64,000 nt of DNA, from assembly GCA_902984215.1 (NCBI GenBank), contig CADWAF010004428.1, forward strand, positions 1 to 64,000, given 5' to 3'. Shown piece by piece: positions 20,081 through 31,810 of this stretch (position 1 is its first letter; each line of letters opens with the position of its first letter). Origin of the DNA: Willaertia magna. Lineage: Eukaryota; Heterolobosea; Eutetramitea; Acrasida; Naegleriidae. Made by a program: the position numbers and the translations under genes. The notes below the pieces were generated by a model. It saw nothing but the letters and a program-made list of their open reading frames with translations, ran no database searches and was not told where the DNA came from.

Positions 20081-22772
20081 ACTTTCTTTTGTTAGAACAA
20101 AAAAAAAAAAAATTTTTCAACTATAAATAATTTTCACGCTTAAAGTTATTTTTAAAAAGTAAACATTAATTTATCTATAAAATTGCGTTCACTAAAGTTA
20201 TAATACACAAAATGAATTAACCTTTAATTTTAGTTTTTTAGAAAGATAAGAGAATTTTAGTTTTTTGTTTTTTAAAAAATTTTTTTTAAAAAAACAAAAA
20301 AAATAAAATATTAAAACTTGTTTAACACAGTTTAAAAAGAATAATTAATTATTTTTATAAGAAATATTCTCTCTAAAGTTAAAATTTCTTTAATTTAAAA
20401 ATGATTTTAGGTATTTTTTAATGTTTTTTATTTTAAGTTAAAGTATTTTGTTATGTTATAAAAATTTTATTTAAAATTTTAATAAACAAACAATTAAATG
20501 AACAGGCAATATTGTTAAAAAGAAAATTTTTGTTTATTTTTTATTAAAAGATAATTTAATTTTATTGAAAATAATCTGTTTTTTAAATAATATAGCTAAT
20601 AGATACACTTTTAATATTAAAAACCTACAAAAACCAAAAAATATACAAACGAGGCACAATAAAGTTAGATAAGAAAATAAATAATTTTAAAATACTATAA
20701 AACAAGTACAAAATTTAAAAAGATGTATGGTTAAATATTTATTTAGAATTAAAATTAGTTTTTATAATTTAAATAACATTATTTTTTTATTAAATTTTTA
20801 AATTGTTAAAAGAAAAAAATAAAGTTTTTAATAAAAAAAGAAAAATTAAAAGTGAAAGTGAATTTAGTAGTGATGAAAGTGAAGAAAGTGATTATTTATT
20901 TTTAAAAATAGATAAAAAACTTGATAATGAATAATGGATTAAAAAAGAAAAAAATTAAGAAATATTTAAAAGAAAAATTTAGATATAATAAAAAGAGTAT
21001 TTAAAAATTTAATATTAAAATTTGACGTTAAAAAAAAATGTTTAAGAATTATTTTAATAAAGAAAAAATTATTAAATTTATTAAAAAACAATTACATAAA
21101 TATAAAATTAACAAATTAATTATTATTGATTTAATAAAGACTTTAATAAAATACTTAATTTTGTATAGTATATTTAAAGATATTATTGGAGGTGATTTAA
21201 AGATGATTAAGAGAAAAAAAATAAAAAATTTAATAGTAAAGACAAAAAATAATTATAATTTTTTTGTAAAACTTTTAATGACTAAAAATAGTTTTTAATT
21301 AATGTATAATTATGATCAAAGGAAAATAAAAAAAATTATATTATTGACAGGAAAATTATTAATATTTTGTTTGAAATATACAATATTTTAAAAATTTATT
21401 CAACTTTAAATATATTTTATTTTACTTATGACCAATCAATAATAACTGAAAATAAAAAATATACTATATTTGTTTTTAAAAAAAAGTATAAAGTTTTTAA
21501 AAGATAAACATTATTAATTAAAAATTAAACTTTAAAGTTGACAAAATTAAAATTATTATATTTACTTTTTAATAATTAAAATTTAACTCTAAAGAAAATA
21601 GAAATATATTTAAAAGATGTTTATTTAAAAAAAAAAAATACATAAAAAAATATTATAAAAAATAAAAGTTATAATAAAAATTAAAAAAAAAAAATAATAT
21701 AAAATTTATTAATTATTTAAGGGTAAATAAAAATTATTTAGAATTATTAGATTATTTAATTTAAATAATATTATATCTAAAGATGATTATATTTGTTAAA
21801 AATGAATTATTGATATATTAATAAAGAATTGTTATTAGATTAAAAAATAATTTTATTTAATATTTAGGTTTATGAAATGAAGAGAAAAATAAAGAAAAAA
21901 ATATTAAAAATAGTGGTTTATAAAATAAAAAAAAGATAAAAAGAAAATATAGATTTAATTAAAAATAATATAGATTTATTTATTTTGTAATTTATTTTAG
22001 GTTATGTTAAATGATTTTTTATTAAAAGATTTTTATTGTTATTAAAAAATTGATATTTGTGTATATATTATTAGAAAAGAAATACAATAGATAAAAAATA
22101 ATATCATATTAATTAAAGTTACAATTAATGAATTTTTTATTAAAAAATTAATAATTGATAGTTTAAAAAAAATAAAAATTATTACATAATTTATTAAAAA
22201 AACTTTTTTATTATGATAATTATAGTAAATAAAAGAAAACTAATTAAGATATAATTATTTTTAAAAAATTTTCTTATTATAATGATGATAATAAATTTAA
22301 AGATAATAATATAACAATACATAATAATGTAGTTTGTATGATTTATATAAATAATAATTTAAAATATTTTTTTTAAACTTAAATAATATAATAAGTTTAA
22401 TATTGTTTTAATATATAACTTAGAAGTATATAAATTCTATATGTAAAATATTAAATAAAAAGTATTAAAATTTTTTATACTTAAACACAGCAATAAATAA
22501 AATAATATTTATAGATAAAATTTGTTATAATTTTATAGAAATATAAATTTCAATAATGTTAATATAATTATTTTTTTTATTATAAAAAATAATGATAATT
22601 TTTAATAATTACTTTATTATTTTAGAACTTTAAACAAAATAATTTATATAAATGTATATTAAAAGAATTATAATGATTTATTAATAAAAATTTTTAAAGA
22701 ATTCATTATAAATAAAAAAATAATTATACTTTAAAATCTATCAAAGTTAACAATTTTTTTAAAATTATAAAT
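20081..22772. other. Very AT-rich desert with decayed coding relics
   Basis: No intact gene. A protein-like stretch at about 20802-20934 (+) reads K-R-K-I-K-S-E-S-E-F-S-S-D-E-S-E-E-S-D-Y and then runs into repeated TAA/TAG codons. A Lys/Ile-rich frame of 86 codons (21038-21298, +) may be part of the same relic in another frame. Stops fall often where CAA/CAG would fit a coding text. I see no RNA gene or intact repeat. Confidence 0.45.
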
Positions 22773-23376
22773 TCAGTCAACTTTTGTTTTATTTTTATTA
22801 TTTTTAATATTTTCAAATGAATTTTCTTTTAAAGTTTTATATAAAGTATAAATATGATAAATATTATATAAATTATTATTAGCTACATCATTTAAATTAT
22901 GTTTTTGTAAATAAATAGTATTTATTATTTTTAATAAAAAAATTTTTTTTTGATTATATAAATTTGTAATTTCACTTATTAAATTAATACATTTACATAT
23001 TTTTTTATATAATTTTAATTGTTTATTATTAGTTAAAAAAGTATAATTATTATAATTATTATTTGTATTACATAAATTATAAATAAAATATAATAAAGTT
23101 GGTGATAATTTATTTTTTAAATTTATTAAATTAATATTAATAGGATCAATTTTTATATTTTCATTTAATTTAATTTCATTTTTTGTTTTATTAATTAATT
23201 TTAAAATTATTTCTTTAAAACTAATATCTATATTTAAATTTATTAAAATTATAATTATCAGTTTGTAAATTATAATTTATTGTATTAGATGAATTATTAT
23301 TAAATGTATTATTTATTATTATTTGTTTATTTAAATTTTGATTATTATTTATATTATTTTGTAATTCAGTAAAAAG
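22773..23376 (-). pseudogene. Decayed coding region, no start codon
   Basis: On the minus strand two overlapping frames, offset by one base near 23225, give a continuous protein-like text of ~200 codons without an ATG. The upstream part is Asn-rich (LQTDNYNFN), and the downstream part includes NIDISFKEIILKLINKTKN, LSPTLLYFIYNLCN and a helical C-terminal half, ending TGA at 22773. This length without stops in such AT-rich DNA is not expected by chance. The content resembles accessory parts of DNA transposons in style, but I cannot name a family. Confidence 0.45.
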
Positions 23377-23663
23377 TAAAACAAAAGTGTTAACTAAAAC
23401 TTGATTAGTTGTAAACTAGATTTATATAGTCTTAGTTTAATTAAAGTCTTTAAATTATAAAAATTGAGAACCTTTTTATTGAAAAAATTAAGAAAACTAA
23501 AAACAACCAGTCATTTAAAAAACTTAGATACCAATAATGAATAATAGAAAAGATACTTTGTTTTTTGAAATAATTATAAATTCTCTTATTACAAACAAAG
23601 ATAGACATTTATTCACTTACACAGAACTCAAATCTTAAGAGACATTGAAAAAGATTAGTGAAA

Positions 23664-24035
23664 ATGTTCTACGTGTAAAGTTATGATTGGATATATGTGT
23701 TTTATCAATACAGAAGAACTAAAGTAGAATTAAAAAAATTTTACAATAATAGTGAAACAATGCTCTATTTAGTTGATGCAACTTCATTGTATCAACTAAA
23801 TATCGCTTCAATAGAGGAAACTATGTTTAGTCCAGTAGTTGCCCCTTCAGTGCAACTACAAGACCTCGCCTCAGAAACTGTTAGAACATTAAAAATAATA
23901 AAGTTGAATGGAATAATCCTCATTAAAGACATTCCTATAAATATAAATTTAAGTGTAACTGTAACCAATAAAAACCAACTCCTTATTTTTTTTGAAGACG
24001 AAAAAAAAAATGAATGTGATGAATGCGGACGATAA
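23664..24035 (+). CDS. Small protein overlapping the helicase start
   Basis: Proposed join 23664-23674 and 23714-24035 with a 39-nt intron (GTAAAG...TACAG, phase 2), giving 110 residues that start M-F-Y-V-R-T-K-V-E-L. Without this intron the frame has no ATG at its head. The text is protein-like (LYLVDATSLYQLNIASIEETMF, LKIIKLNGIILIKDI) and ends with a Cys-x-x-Cys group. No family recognised. The last 26 bases overlap the helicase frame at 24010 in a different register, within a run of about ten A, so it may instead be a frameshifted N-terminal part of the helicase. Confidence 0.45.
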
Positions 24036-27000
24036 CAACAATCCCGAGACTACAAACAACGAACAAACATGTGTTTCAGATGGTGGGCTGTATGCTTATC
24101 TTAAAGAAGATGTTTTTAATAAATCCATTCGTTTAACTTTAAAAAGTAGAAAATTGGAATTATTGGACAGTTGTCAAGGAACTGATTTGCATTTTATTGA
24201 AATAAATTCATTAATAGAACGTCTTATTGATCCATATATAGATTTTAATAATGGTGGCCAATTTTTACATTTAATTTATAATTTGGAACAATTTTTAAGT
24301 CATTTACTAAAAATTCAAATGAAACCTGAATTTATCTTTTTTTCAAATGATCCAATCTTTACTTTAAAAACTATTTCATCAAATGATTTAAAAAAAAAAA
24401 TTGAAAATAAAACTGAAGAAAATGTAGTTTCTGAAAATACTAAAATCATTATAGAACAAAAAGAAGAAGAAGAAAAGAATGAAACGAATAAAGAAGAAAA
24501 TGAAGAGGTTATAACAGATAAATATATTGCTTTATCTTTAGAAAAACAAGAAAATTCAAGTTGGAAAAAATTAGTAAAATTTATACTTTTTGAACATTTA
24601 CAAAAATTAAATCAAAAATGTCATTGGTTTAATCATTGGTCAGATAAATCATTTAAGGTATTTTTAGCGGAAAAAACTCCTGCTTTTATTGTTACAAAAA
24701 AAGATGATTTTCTATTTAGAGCATTTTGTTCATTTGAGTTTACAATCGTCCATCATTTAGAGTTTTCATCTAATTTTTGTTATGGTTATGTTTCTAATAG
24801 AAATAATTATAAGCGAGAGGATGAGTTTTTATATAAATTTTTAGAGGAAAATAAGATTTTAGAAAAGGAAAGATTAGATGAAGAATGTTTAAGAAAAGAG
24901 TTGTATTTTGGAACGAGACAAGAAGAAGGAAATATTAAAGATGTCTTGTGTTGTCCTTTGTTATTGAATCATAGTCTTATTTTAGATGAAGAAAAGATTA
25001 TAATTTTAAGTGTTTTATTTCATTCTTTTAAATTTATTATTGATAAAAAGAAACAGCAAGATAATTACTTTTATTTCTTTGCAATTTTACAACTGTTAAC
25101 AAGTTTGACAACTTTTGAGGTACCATTGGCATTTAGAGCTCATTCACTTTTAGATAATAATATTATTCCATTAAATAATGAAATACAAGAGTTTTTTAGT
25201 TTAGTACATAAATATTTAGGTAATTTATTGGAAGAATTATATTTAAATGGAATTCAATTACCTTCTTTAATTGATCTTTTAGATGGAAGGTTATTTTATA
25301 AAATTTGGTTATTGATTTGTTATCATCAACCAAAAAATTTACAACAAATTATTAATGACTGGACACCTGATAAGAAATATATACCATTAATTGAAGATTT
25401 TATAAGTTATTACATTAAAATTGATAAAAAAGATGATTTTATTCAACCAATATTATTAGGTATTAATCATTTAGTTGCCAAACTTCCTCCAAATAAGAAA
25501 GAAACCGATAAAGGGTTAAGTATCAATAATAGTGAAAACAAAAATTGTTTACATCCTTTAAATAATCCATTGTATAATGAAGTATTTTTCAAAACAATTA
25601 CAAATAATATTTATTCAGAGGAAAAGAGTAGTGAAATAATTAGTGAAATTACAAAAGGTAGTAAAGAGCAAATTAATGAAACAGATTCTACTCATTGGAA
25701 AAGTAGAAGATTGTTGGAAGATGTTAATGAAATAGATAATCGTAGATCTTCTACTTTAGAAATACTACACAAGTATTCGTTAGCAAGATATGCTAAAAGT
25801 TTAAAAAAGCATGAAGTTGTATATCTTAATGATGATGAAGCAGCTAATGAATGCTGCATTAAAAATGAAGAAATCGATAAATTAACAATTGATAAAGAGA
25901 GAGCTAATAATGAAAAAAGGTTGAGTTTAATGCAAAATTTACTCCATAAAATGTTAGAAAGTTGGATATCAAACATTAGAATTCAATATTTGGACGATTT
26001 ATATTACAAAGAAAAAAAAGAGCAAAATAGAGAAAGTTTATTAAAACTTATTAGTGAAGCATTCTTAGATTGTTTAGAATTACAAATATGTGAGATAAAT
26101 TCTTCCAATCCTGTGAGTGCTGATACTGTTGTTCGTTTACTTCAATATTGTACAATGGTTTATAAGATACATGTAGATTCAAAAAACGTAAAAGAAGATA
26201 TCTTTCAATCATTAGCGGGCGATTCCTTTTTATTACGACTTGTTAAATTAATGACATTATGTAAATTTACTTTTCATTTAGCAAAGAAGATCGTAAATAT
26301 TGAAAGGGAGAATCAATCACTACTAATTTTAGAATTAGATGGTATTTTAAGGGAAGCAAAAGAAGAAATATTTAATTTTGATTTTGATTATAAAACTTAT
26401 CAATTTGTTGAAATGCAAACTTTAGATTATCATTCAATGATTTTCCCACCAGTTATATCGCACGATAATCGTACAACAGTTTTACAGTTTAAACCAGATC
26501 CTTTTCAAAAAGAAGTGATTGATCACATTAATTATAATTTTGATAAGATTGAAAATAATGAAAAGAAAAAAAGTATTTTAGTTTCTACACCAACTTCTTC
26601 AGGAAAAACTTTTATAACAATGTATTTAATTGAAAGACTTTTAAAAAGAGATAACCACTCTAGAATAGTATTTGTAGTTCCATCTAATGCCTTATGTAAT
26701 CAAGTATATGCAGAGATTTACAATAAATTTAGAAAAGCAGATGACAATGACCCAGAAATTGTTGGAATGTTTACTTCTGACATAAGAATTCATGAAAATA
26801 ACTGTAGAGTTTTAGTCACTAATGCAGCATGTTTTGAAATATTACTATTACATTATAATTCAAACACAATGAACATTGAGAATGATGAAAATAATAGAAA
26901 GGGTTTATTAAGATATGTAGTATTTGATGAAATTCATCATATTGGTGATGAAAGTCAAGGTGCAACATGGGAACATTGTTTATCTTTAATTCGTTGTCCT

Positions 27001-30000
27001 TTTATAGCACTTAGTGCTACTATTGGTAACCCTATTCATTTTCAACAATGGTTATCTGAAATTACTAAATGTAAAAATAACAATACAGAAGTTGAGCTTG
27101 TTCCTGCAGTAGACAACAATGGTAAATTTAAGGTTTTGGAAAGATTACAACCATTGGAATATTATACATTTACTCCAAATAGTTTAAATATATTGGGTGA
27201 AGATAAATTGGTTAAAATCCATCCTTTATCTACAATTAAATTACATGATTCATTAGATATTATTCCTCAAATGTCTAAATTACAAATTTTAGAATTATTA
27301 GATGCTTCTAAAGAGATAACTATAGATGGTAATGATCCATTACTGAAATTTCACCCAAACAATTGTGATGAACTTTATGATGAATATAGTTTATTAAAAT
27401 ATTCTTCATTTATAAAATATAAAAAAGATTTAATTGAACATTTAAAATATTTACAAAAATCAAATAGTCAATATTTTGAAAAATTGTATTTCTATTTTAG
27501 GAATAAGTTTGACGATTGTTTTAATGAGGAATCAATCAAATTACATAATATAGTCCCTAGAGTGATTTTAAATTTAAAAAGAAGAGGTTTATTACCAAGT
27601 ATTGCTTTTCATTTTAGTAAACCTGGAATTAGTAATTTAACAATTAAAGCCATTGAATTTTTAATTGTGGTTGGTGCAACACTATTTTATAATGAACAAC
27701 AAAGTCAACGTTTAGAAGAAGAATTACTTTTTCTTGAAAATTACAATGATTCATTTATTACTTATAACGTATCTAAATTAACTAATGATGAAAAGACACG
27801 TTTTGAATCATTTATTAAAGAAAATATAAATTCTGAAATGGATCAACTTGACAATAATACAATTTGTATTCCTTTAATTCAAATCTCAGAGAATGGAAAT
27901 AGTAGAAAACGTAATTTAATTAATTACACATTAATTTCAAAATGGTTTAAAGAAAATAATATTGAACATTCTAATGTTCCTTTAAGGGTTGAAATACCTG
28001 AAGAAAAATTATTAAATATTTCTTTAAGGTTTGGTATAGCAATGCATCATAATTCCATTAATGAAAATGAGTTACAAGATGTAGAAAGATTATTTAGATT
28101 GAAATTAATACCCGTTTGTTTTGCAACAGGTACATTAGCTTTTGGGATTAACATGCCTACAAAAAGTGTTGTAATGGCTGATGATTCATTATATCTAAAT
28201 CATATAACATTTCATCAATGTGCTGGAAGAGCTGGTAGAAGAGGTTTTGATAATGTTGGCAGTGTTATATTATTAAATATTAATAAGGAAAAGATATGTA
28301 GATATTTAACTAGTCCTCTACCTAATATACAAGGTGCTTTTGGTTTGACAACTACTTTTGCTTTAAGATTAATGACATTCTATACATTAAGTTTAGCAAA
28401 TTATAAAAATGATAAATCTTATCAAAATAACGCTTTTAAAAATTGTGAAACTGTATTTAAGTTACCGTTATCTCTTTTTGGAAATAGTAATAATTTAAAC
28501 AACAATAATCAACATTTACATTATTTAAGATTTGCTTTAGATTTCTTAAGAGAACAAAACTATATTGACAATACTGGTAAGCCAATTAACTTTGCTGGTT
28601 TAGTTTCAAAATTATTTCCATATGAACCAAGTAATTTTTTATTTATTAACCTTTTAAGAGAAAATGTTTTTTCTAATTTTTGCTGGGATAAAAACATAGT
28701 TAATGAAAGAAATAAAAGAGGAGAAGCAAGAAAAGTTTTGGAGATTTTAGTTTATTTATTTCAAAGAGTAATAGCTCACCAAGAGAGAATATTAAGACCA
28801 ATGAGTGAAGTGTTTGTAACAACTGATATTTCCTTAAAAGATATTATAAATAATTATCAAGACAAAATTTTGCAAAGTTATCTAAAATATATATTATCAT
28901 TTGCAAAGGAAAATGTTGATCAATTAAATGATTGTTTTTTACCGTTATCAAAACGAGAATTTAAATGGTTGTCACCAAATAATACACATTGTAATGAAGA
29001 GGATAATAATACAACATTACTTTTACAATTACTTTATCAAGAAAGAAATGTATATTATGCTTTATCATCATTTTATGCACTTTCAGGTAATTTAGACAAT
29101 GAACTAAATGAGGAATTAAATCGAATCCTTAAGACAGTTAAACACACTATAGTAATGGACCATTCTATGATCCCATTTTTAAATATTTCAGAAAATAATT
29201 TAGATTCTTTTGTTTTAGACTATTTTGATCATTGCGAATTGGGTATTCTTTGTAAAGAAAATAGTTTTTTAAACACCACAGACGCCTATAGAAATGTTGA
29301 TGGATTTTTAAAAATTTTAAAAAAATTATGTAATACTTTTAATAGAAAAAAGTTTTACCTTAATGGAAAGTTAAAAGCAAGAGTAGATGACAAAGTTTTA
29401 GTAAATTTTATGCATGAAGCCAAAATATTAGAAATTAATGAAAATACTAAACAAGTTTATATTCAATATATTTCAAATCATAATATTCCAAATGAATGGG
29501 TGGATGAACAAGAAATAATTAATAACTCAACTTTAATTAATGATGAAAATAATGAAAATAAGTTAACAATTGGTGATGTTATTAAAATTAAAAGACAGTA
29601 TGAAGCACAGATTATTGATATTGAAATGAATGAAGATCCGGTAATGTATTATATTTGTTTTATTGGTGGGAATTTAGATTTTGAAAAGAAAAAAATTCCA
29701 TATTTTTGTTGTCAAACAATTACAAAATTTGATGATAAAGAAATGGAAATGGAAAAGAAATTATTTGAAATTTTAGATTTTATTAGACAAACATTTACAA
29801 ATTTTTATAGAGATAATGAAACAGATCAATTAAAATTAATGAAATTATTAATTGAAGATTATAATGAATTAAAATTACGTATTTTAAATTTATTAAATAT
29901 TAAGGAAATTGATTTATTAAAATTCAATTTTGAACCAGGGGATGAATCGAAAGAAAATTGTAATATTTTAATTAGAAATGAATTACAATTTTTAAAACAT

Positions 30001-31467
30001 ATTAATTTAAATAATAAATTATGTGAAAAAGAAGTAAAAGAAGCAAATAGATTGTTATTAATTATTAGTGAAAAGATAAATAGATTAAATTTTCATTTTG
30101 AAGAAATACAAGTAGAAAAATTATTAAAAAAATTAAGGATTTTAAATTCAAATTATTTAATTAAACCAATTGAATTACCTTTGGGTTATGATAATAAAAA
30201 GAATTGTAAAAAAATTATAGATAATTTAATTAGAAAAGTACAACGACAAATAGACAACAACACCATAAATAGCATCGACAAAAGTAATACTATAAATACA
30301 ATAGGAAATGATAATGCAAATAGTATTATAAATAACACTAATATAGAAACTCTTAATGTGGAAGATAATTTAAACGAAGTTATTAACAAAAATAGACTAA
30401 AACATAAAAACATTTTGAAAAATCCTTCACTTCTAAATTTAGAAAATTGTTTAACTTTACTTTTAGAAATTGAAAAAATTATTAATTTTTTACCATTTTC
30501 CTCAAATATTTCCAGTTATGTAGCATCATTTGATTTTAAATTAGGAATGAATTCAATTTTAAGATTAATAAATAAATATAATTCAGATATGACAAAAATT
30601 TCAAAAAATTTCAAACCTTTAGCTGTAGATTTTACTGATAATTCTGGAAAGTTAAAATTAAGAAATTTAATTAATGAAATGCAATTAATGTTGAATGATT
30701 TACGTTTAAAAATTATGTGTAATAATTATAAAGAAGAAAAAGAAGAAATGAATAATTTAGAATTTGTAAATGAATATTTAACTCTTTTAGAATCTTTAGA
30801 TAAAACAGTTAGAGCGGTTGAATGGCATAGAATTGTAAAAAAAGTTACAAATGAACCCACATTAGAAAATTTTGATAATTATTTATATTCAATTAATTGT
30901 ACAAGAACAAATTGTGATGAAAGAGATAATTCAAAATTTATAAAAGGATATGATTTATTTACATTATTTTCAAAGTATTTAAAAATTGAAATTTCAAATG
31001 AAAATATTTTAAATTATATTCAACAAAATGAAAATTTATTTAATGAAATTGAAAATCATAAATTATCTTTATACAAAGGTAAAAGAATGGATAGAAGATT
31101 AATGGCAATATGTAAATTATATAATATTGATATATTTATAATTAAGAATGATAAATTTGAAGATAACATAAGTGGTGAACGTTATAGTATAATTTCAAAT
31201 GGTATTTGGACTCGTTATAAAAAGGATATTATAAAAGTAAATTTAGATAAATCTTTAGAAGAATCAAATAAGAAAAATACAAGATTTATAATTATTGCAA
31301 ATAATAAATTGGATTATTATTTGGTAAAATCAATTAAATTGGAAAGAAAAGTTGTCAGTAATTTCTTTTCTTTTGGAAATAATTTACAAAATAATACAAA
31401 AACTAAAAAGAATTTACAACAAACATACATACATAGAAAAAACAATAGAGGTAATTATAAAAAATAG
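24010..31467 (+). CDS. Giant DDX60-like SKI2-family DExH helicase
   Basis: About 2,485 residues from the ATG at 24010. The N-terminal ~450 residues match the PIN-like head of DDX60 (LHFIEINSLIERL, GQFLHLIYNLEQFLSHLL, FIFFSND). The helicase core has motif I TPTSSGKT (~860), motif II DEIH (~973), motif III SAT and motif VI QCAGRAGRRGFD (~1403), as in SKI2-like RNA helicases. Animal DDX60 proteins are about 1,700 residues and are linked to antiviral RNA sensing. Here ~700 residues are added at the C-terminus, with coiled, weakly repeated segments (~1940-2180) and an OTU-like fold text (~2290-2435) that lacks the catalytic Cys and His. A role in RNA surveillance or defence is an inference from the family. 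Confidence 0.9.
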   Translation: MNVMNADDNNNPETTNNEQTCVSDGGLYAYLKEDVFNKSIRLTLKSRKLELLDSCQGTDLHFIEINSLIERLIDPYIDFNNGGQFLHLIYNLEQFLSHLLKIQMKPEFIFFSNDPIFTLKTISSNDLKKKIENKTEENVVSENTKIIIEQKEEEEKNETNKEENEEVITDKYIALSLEKQENSSWKKLVKFILFEHLQKLNQKCHWFNHWSDKSFKVFLAEKTPAFIVTKKDDFLFRAFCSFEFTIVHHLEFSSNFCYGYVSNRNNYKREDEFLYKFLEENKILEKERLDEECLRKELYFGTRQEEGNIKDVLCCPLLLNHSLILDEEKIIILSVLFHSFKFIIDKKKQQDNYFYFFAILQLLTSLTTFEVPLAFRAHSLLDNNIIPLNNEIQEFFSLVHKYLGNLLEELYLNGIQLPSLIDLLDGRLFYKIWLLICYHQPKNLQQIINDWTPDKKYIPLIEDFISYYIKIDKKDDFIQPILLGINHLVAKLPPNKKETDKGLSINNSENKNCLHPLNNPLYNEVFFKTITNNIYSEEKSSEIISEITKGSKEQINETDSTHWKSRRLLEDVNEIDNRRSSTLEILHKYSLARYAKSLKKHEVVYLNDDEAANECCIKNEEIDKLTIDKERANNEKRLSLMQNLLHKMLESWISNIRIQYLDDLYYKEKKEQNRESLLKLISEAFLDCLELQICEINSSNPVSADTVVRLLQYCTMVYKIHVDSKNVKEDIFQSLAGDSFLLRLVKLMTLCKFTFHLAKKIVNIERENQSLLILELDGILREAKEEIFNFDFDYKTYQFVEMQTLDYHSMIFPPVISHDNRTTVLQFKPDPFQKEVIDHINYNFDKIENNEKKKSILVSTPTSSGKTFITMYLIERLLKRDNHSRIVFVVPSNALCNQVYAEIYNKFRKADDNDPEIVGMFTSDIRIHENNCRVLVTNAACFEILLLHYNSNTMNIENDENNRKGLLRYVVFDEIHHIGDESQGATWEHCLSLIRCPFIALSATIGNPIHFQQWLSEITKCKNNNTEVELVPAVDNNGKFKVLERLQPLEYYTFTPNSLNILGEDKLVKIHPLSTIKLHDSLDIIPQMSKLQILELLDASKEITIDGNDPLLKFHPNNCDELYDEYSLLKYSSFIKYKKDLIEHLKYLQKSNSQYFEKLYFYFRNKFDDCFNEESIKLHNIVPRVILNLKRRGLLPSIAFHFSKPGISNLTIKAIEFLIVVGATLFYNEQQSQRLEEELLFLENYNDSFITYNVSKLTNDEKTRFESFIKENINSEMDQLDNNTICIPLIQISENGNSRKRNLINYTLISKWFKENNIEHSNVPLRVEIPEEKLLNISLRFGIAMHHNSINENELQDVERLFRLKLIPVCFATGTLAFGINMPTKSVVMADDSLYLNHITFHQCAGRAGRRGFDNVGSVILLNINKEKICRYLTSPLPNIQGAFGLTTTFALRLMTFYTLSLANYKNDKSYQNNAFKNCETVFKLPLSLFGNSNNLNNNNQHLHYLRFALDFLREQNYIDNTGKPINFAGLVSKLFPYEPSNFLFINLLRENVFSNFCWDKNIVNERNKRGEARKVLEILVYLFQRVIAHQERILRPMSEVFVTTDISLKDIINNYQDKILQSYLKYILSFAKENVDQLNDCFLPLSKREFKWLSPNNTHCNEEDNNTTLLLQLLYQERNVYYALSSFYALSGNLDNELNEELNRILKTVKHTIVMDHSMIPFLNISENNLDSFVLDYFDHCELGILCKENSFLNTTDAYRNVDGFLKILKKLCNTFNRKKFYLNGKLKARVDDKVLVNFMHEAKILEINENTKQVYIQYISNHNIPNEWVDEQEIINNSTLINDENNENKLTIGDVIKIKRQYEAQIIDIEMNEDPVMYYICFIGGNLDFEKKKIPYFCCQTITKFDDKEMEMEKKLFEILDFIRQTFTNFYRDNETDQLKLMKLLIEDYNELKLRILNLLNIKEIDLLKFNFEPGDESKENCNILIRNELQFLKHINLNNKLCEKEVKEANRLLLIISEKINRLNFHFEEIQVEKLLKKLRILNSNYLIKPIELPLGYDNKKNCKKIIDNLIRKVQRQIDNNTINSIDKSNTINTIGNDNANSIINNTNIETLNVEDNLNEVINKNRLKHKNILKNPSLLNLENCLTLLLEIEKIINFLPFSSNISSYVASFDFKLGMNSILRLINKYNSDMTKISKNFKPLAVDFTDNSGKLKLRNLINEMQLMLNDLRLKIMCNNYKEEKEEMNNLEFVNEYLTLLESLDKTVRAVEWHRIVKKVTNEPTLENFDNYLYSINCTRTNCDERDNSKFIKGYDLFTLFSKYLKIEISNENILNYIQQNENLFNEIENHKLSLYKGKRMDRRLMAICKLYNIDIFIIKNDKFEDNISGERYSIISNGIWTRYKKDIIKVNLDKSLEESNKKNTRFIIIANNKLDYYLVKSIKLERKVVSNFFSFGNNLQNNTKTKKNLQQTYIHRKNNRGNYKK

Positions 31468-31810
31468 TTCAAAAATGGAACACAAAACTTTTACAACAGA
31501 TTCTTCGAAATTGTAGTTGAGATTATTTTTATATCACAAATAATTGCTTGTTGCATTAAATTATTATTTACCCCAAAACATTTTTAAAAAGATAAATAAA
31601 TCTCTATATTCATTTACAGTTGTTTTAATAATTTTTACTATCTATTAAACTCAATATGTAGAAATCAGAGAGTTAGAGAAATGGCTCAAGACAATGAAAA
31701 TATAGATTGATGTAACAATTTTTTAAAGAGAGACATTTAATGTTGTGTATCCACACTTACAAATTTTAAGCATTTCTTTTTAAAAATAATTCTTTAAATA
31801 ATTCTGAATT
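31468..31810. other. Intergenic 343 bases
   Basis: Shared 3' flank of two convergent genes. I see no RNA gene, repeat or supported frame, only a nine-codon frame beginning MAQDN near 31681 that has no support. Confidence 0.5.
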
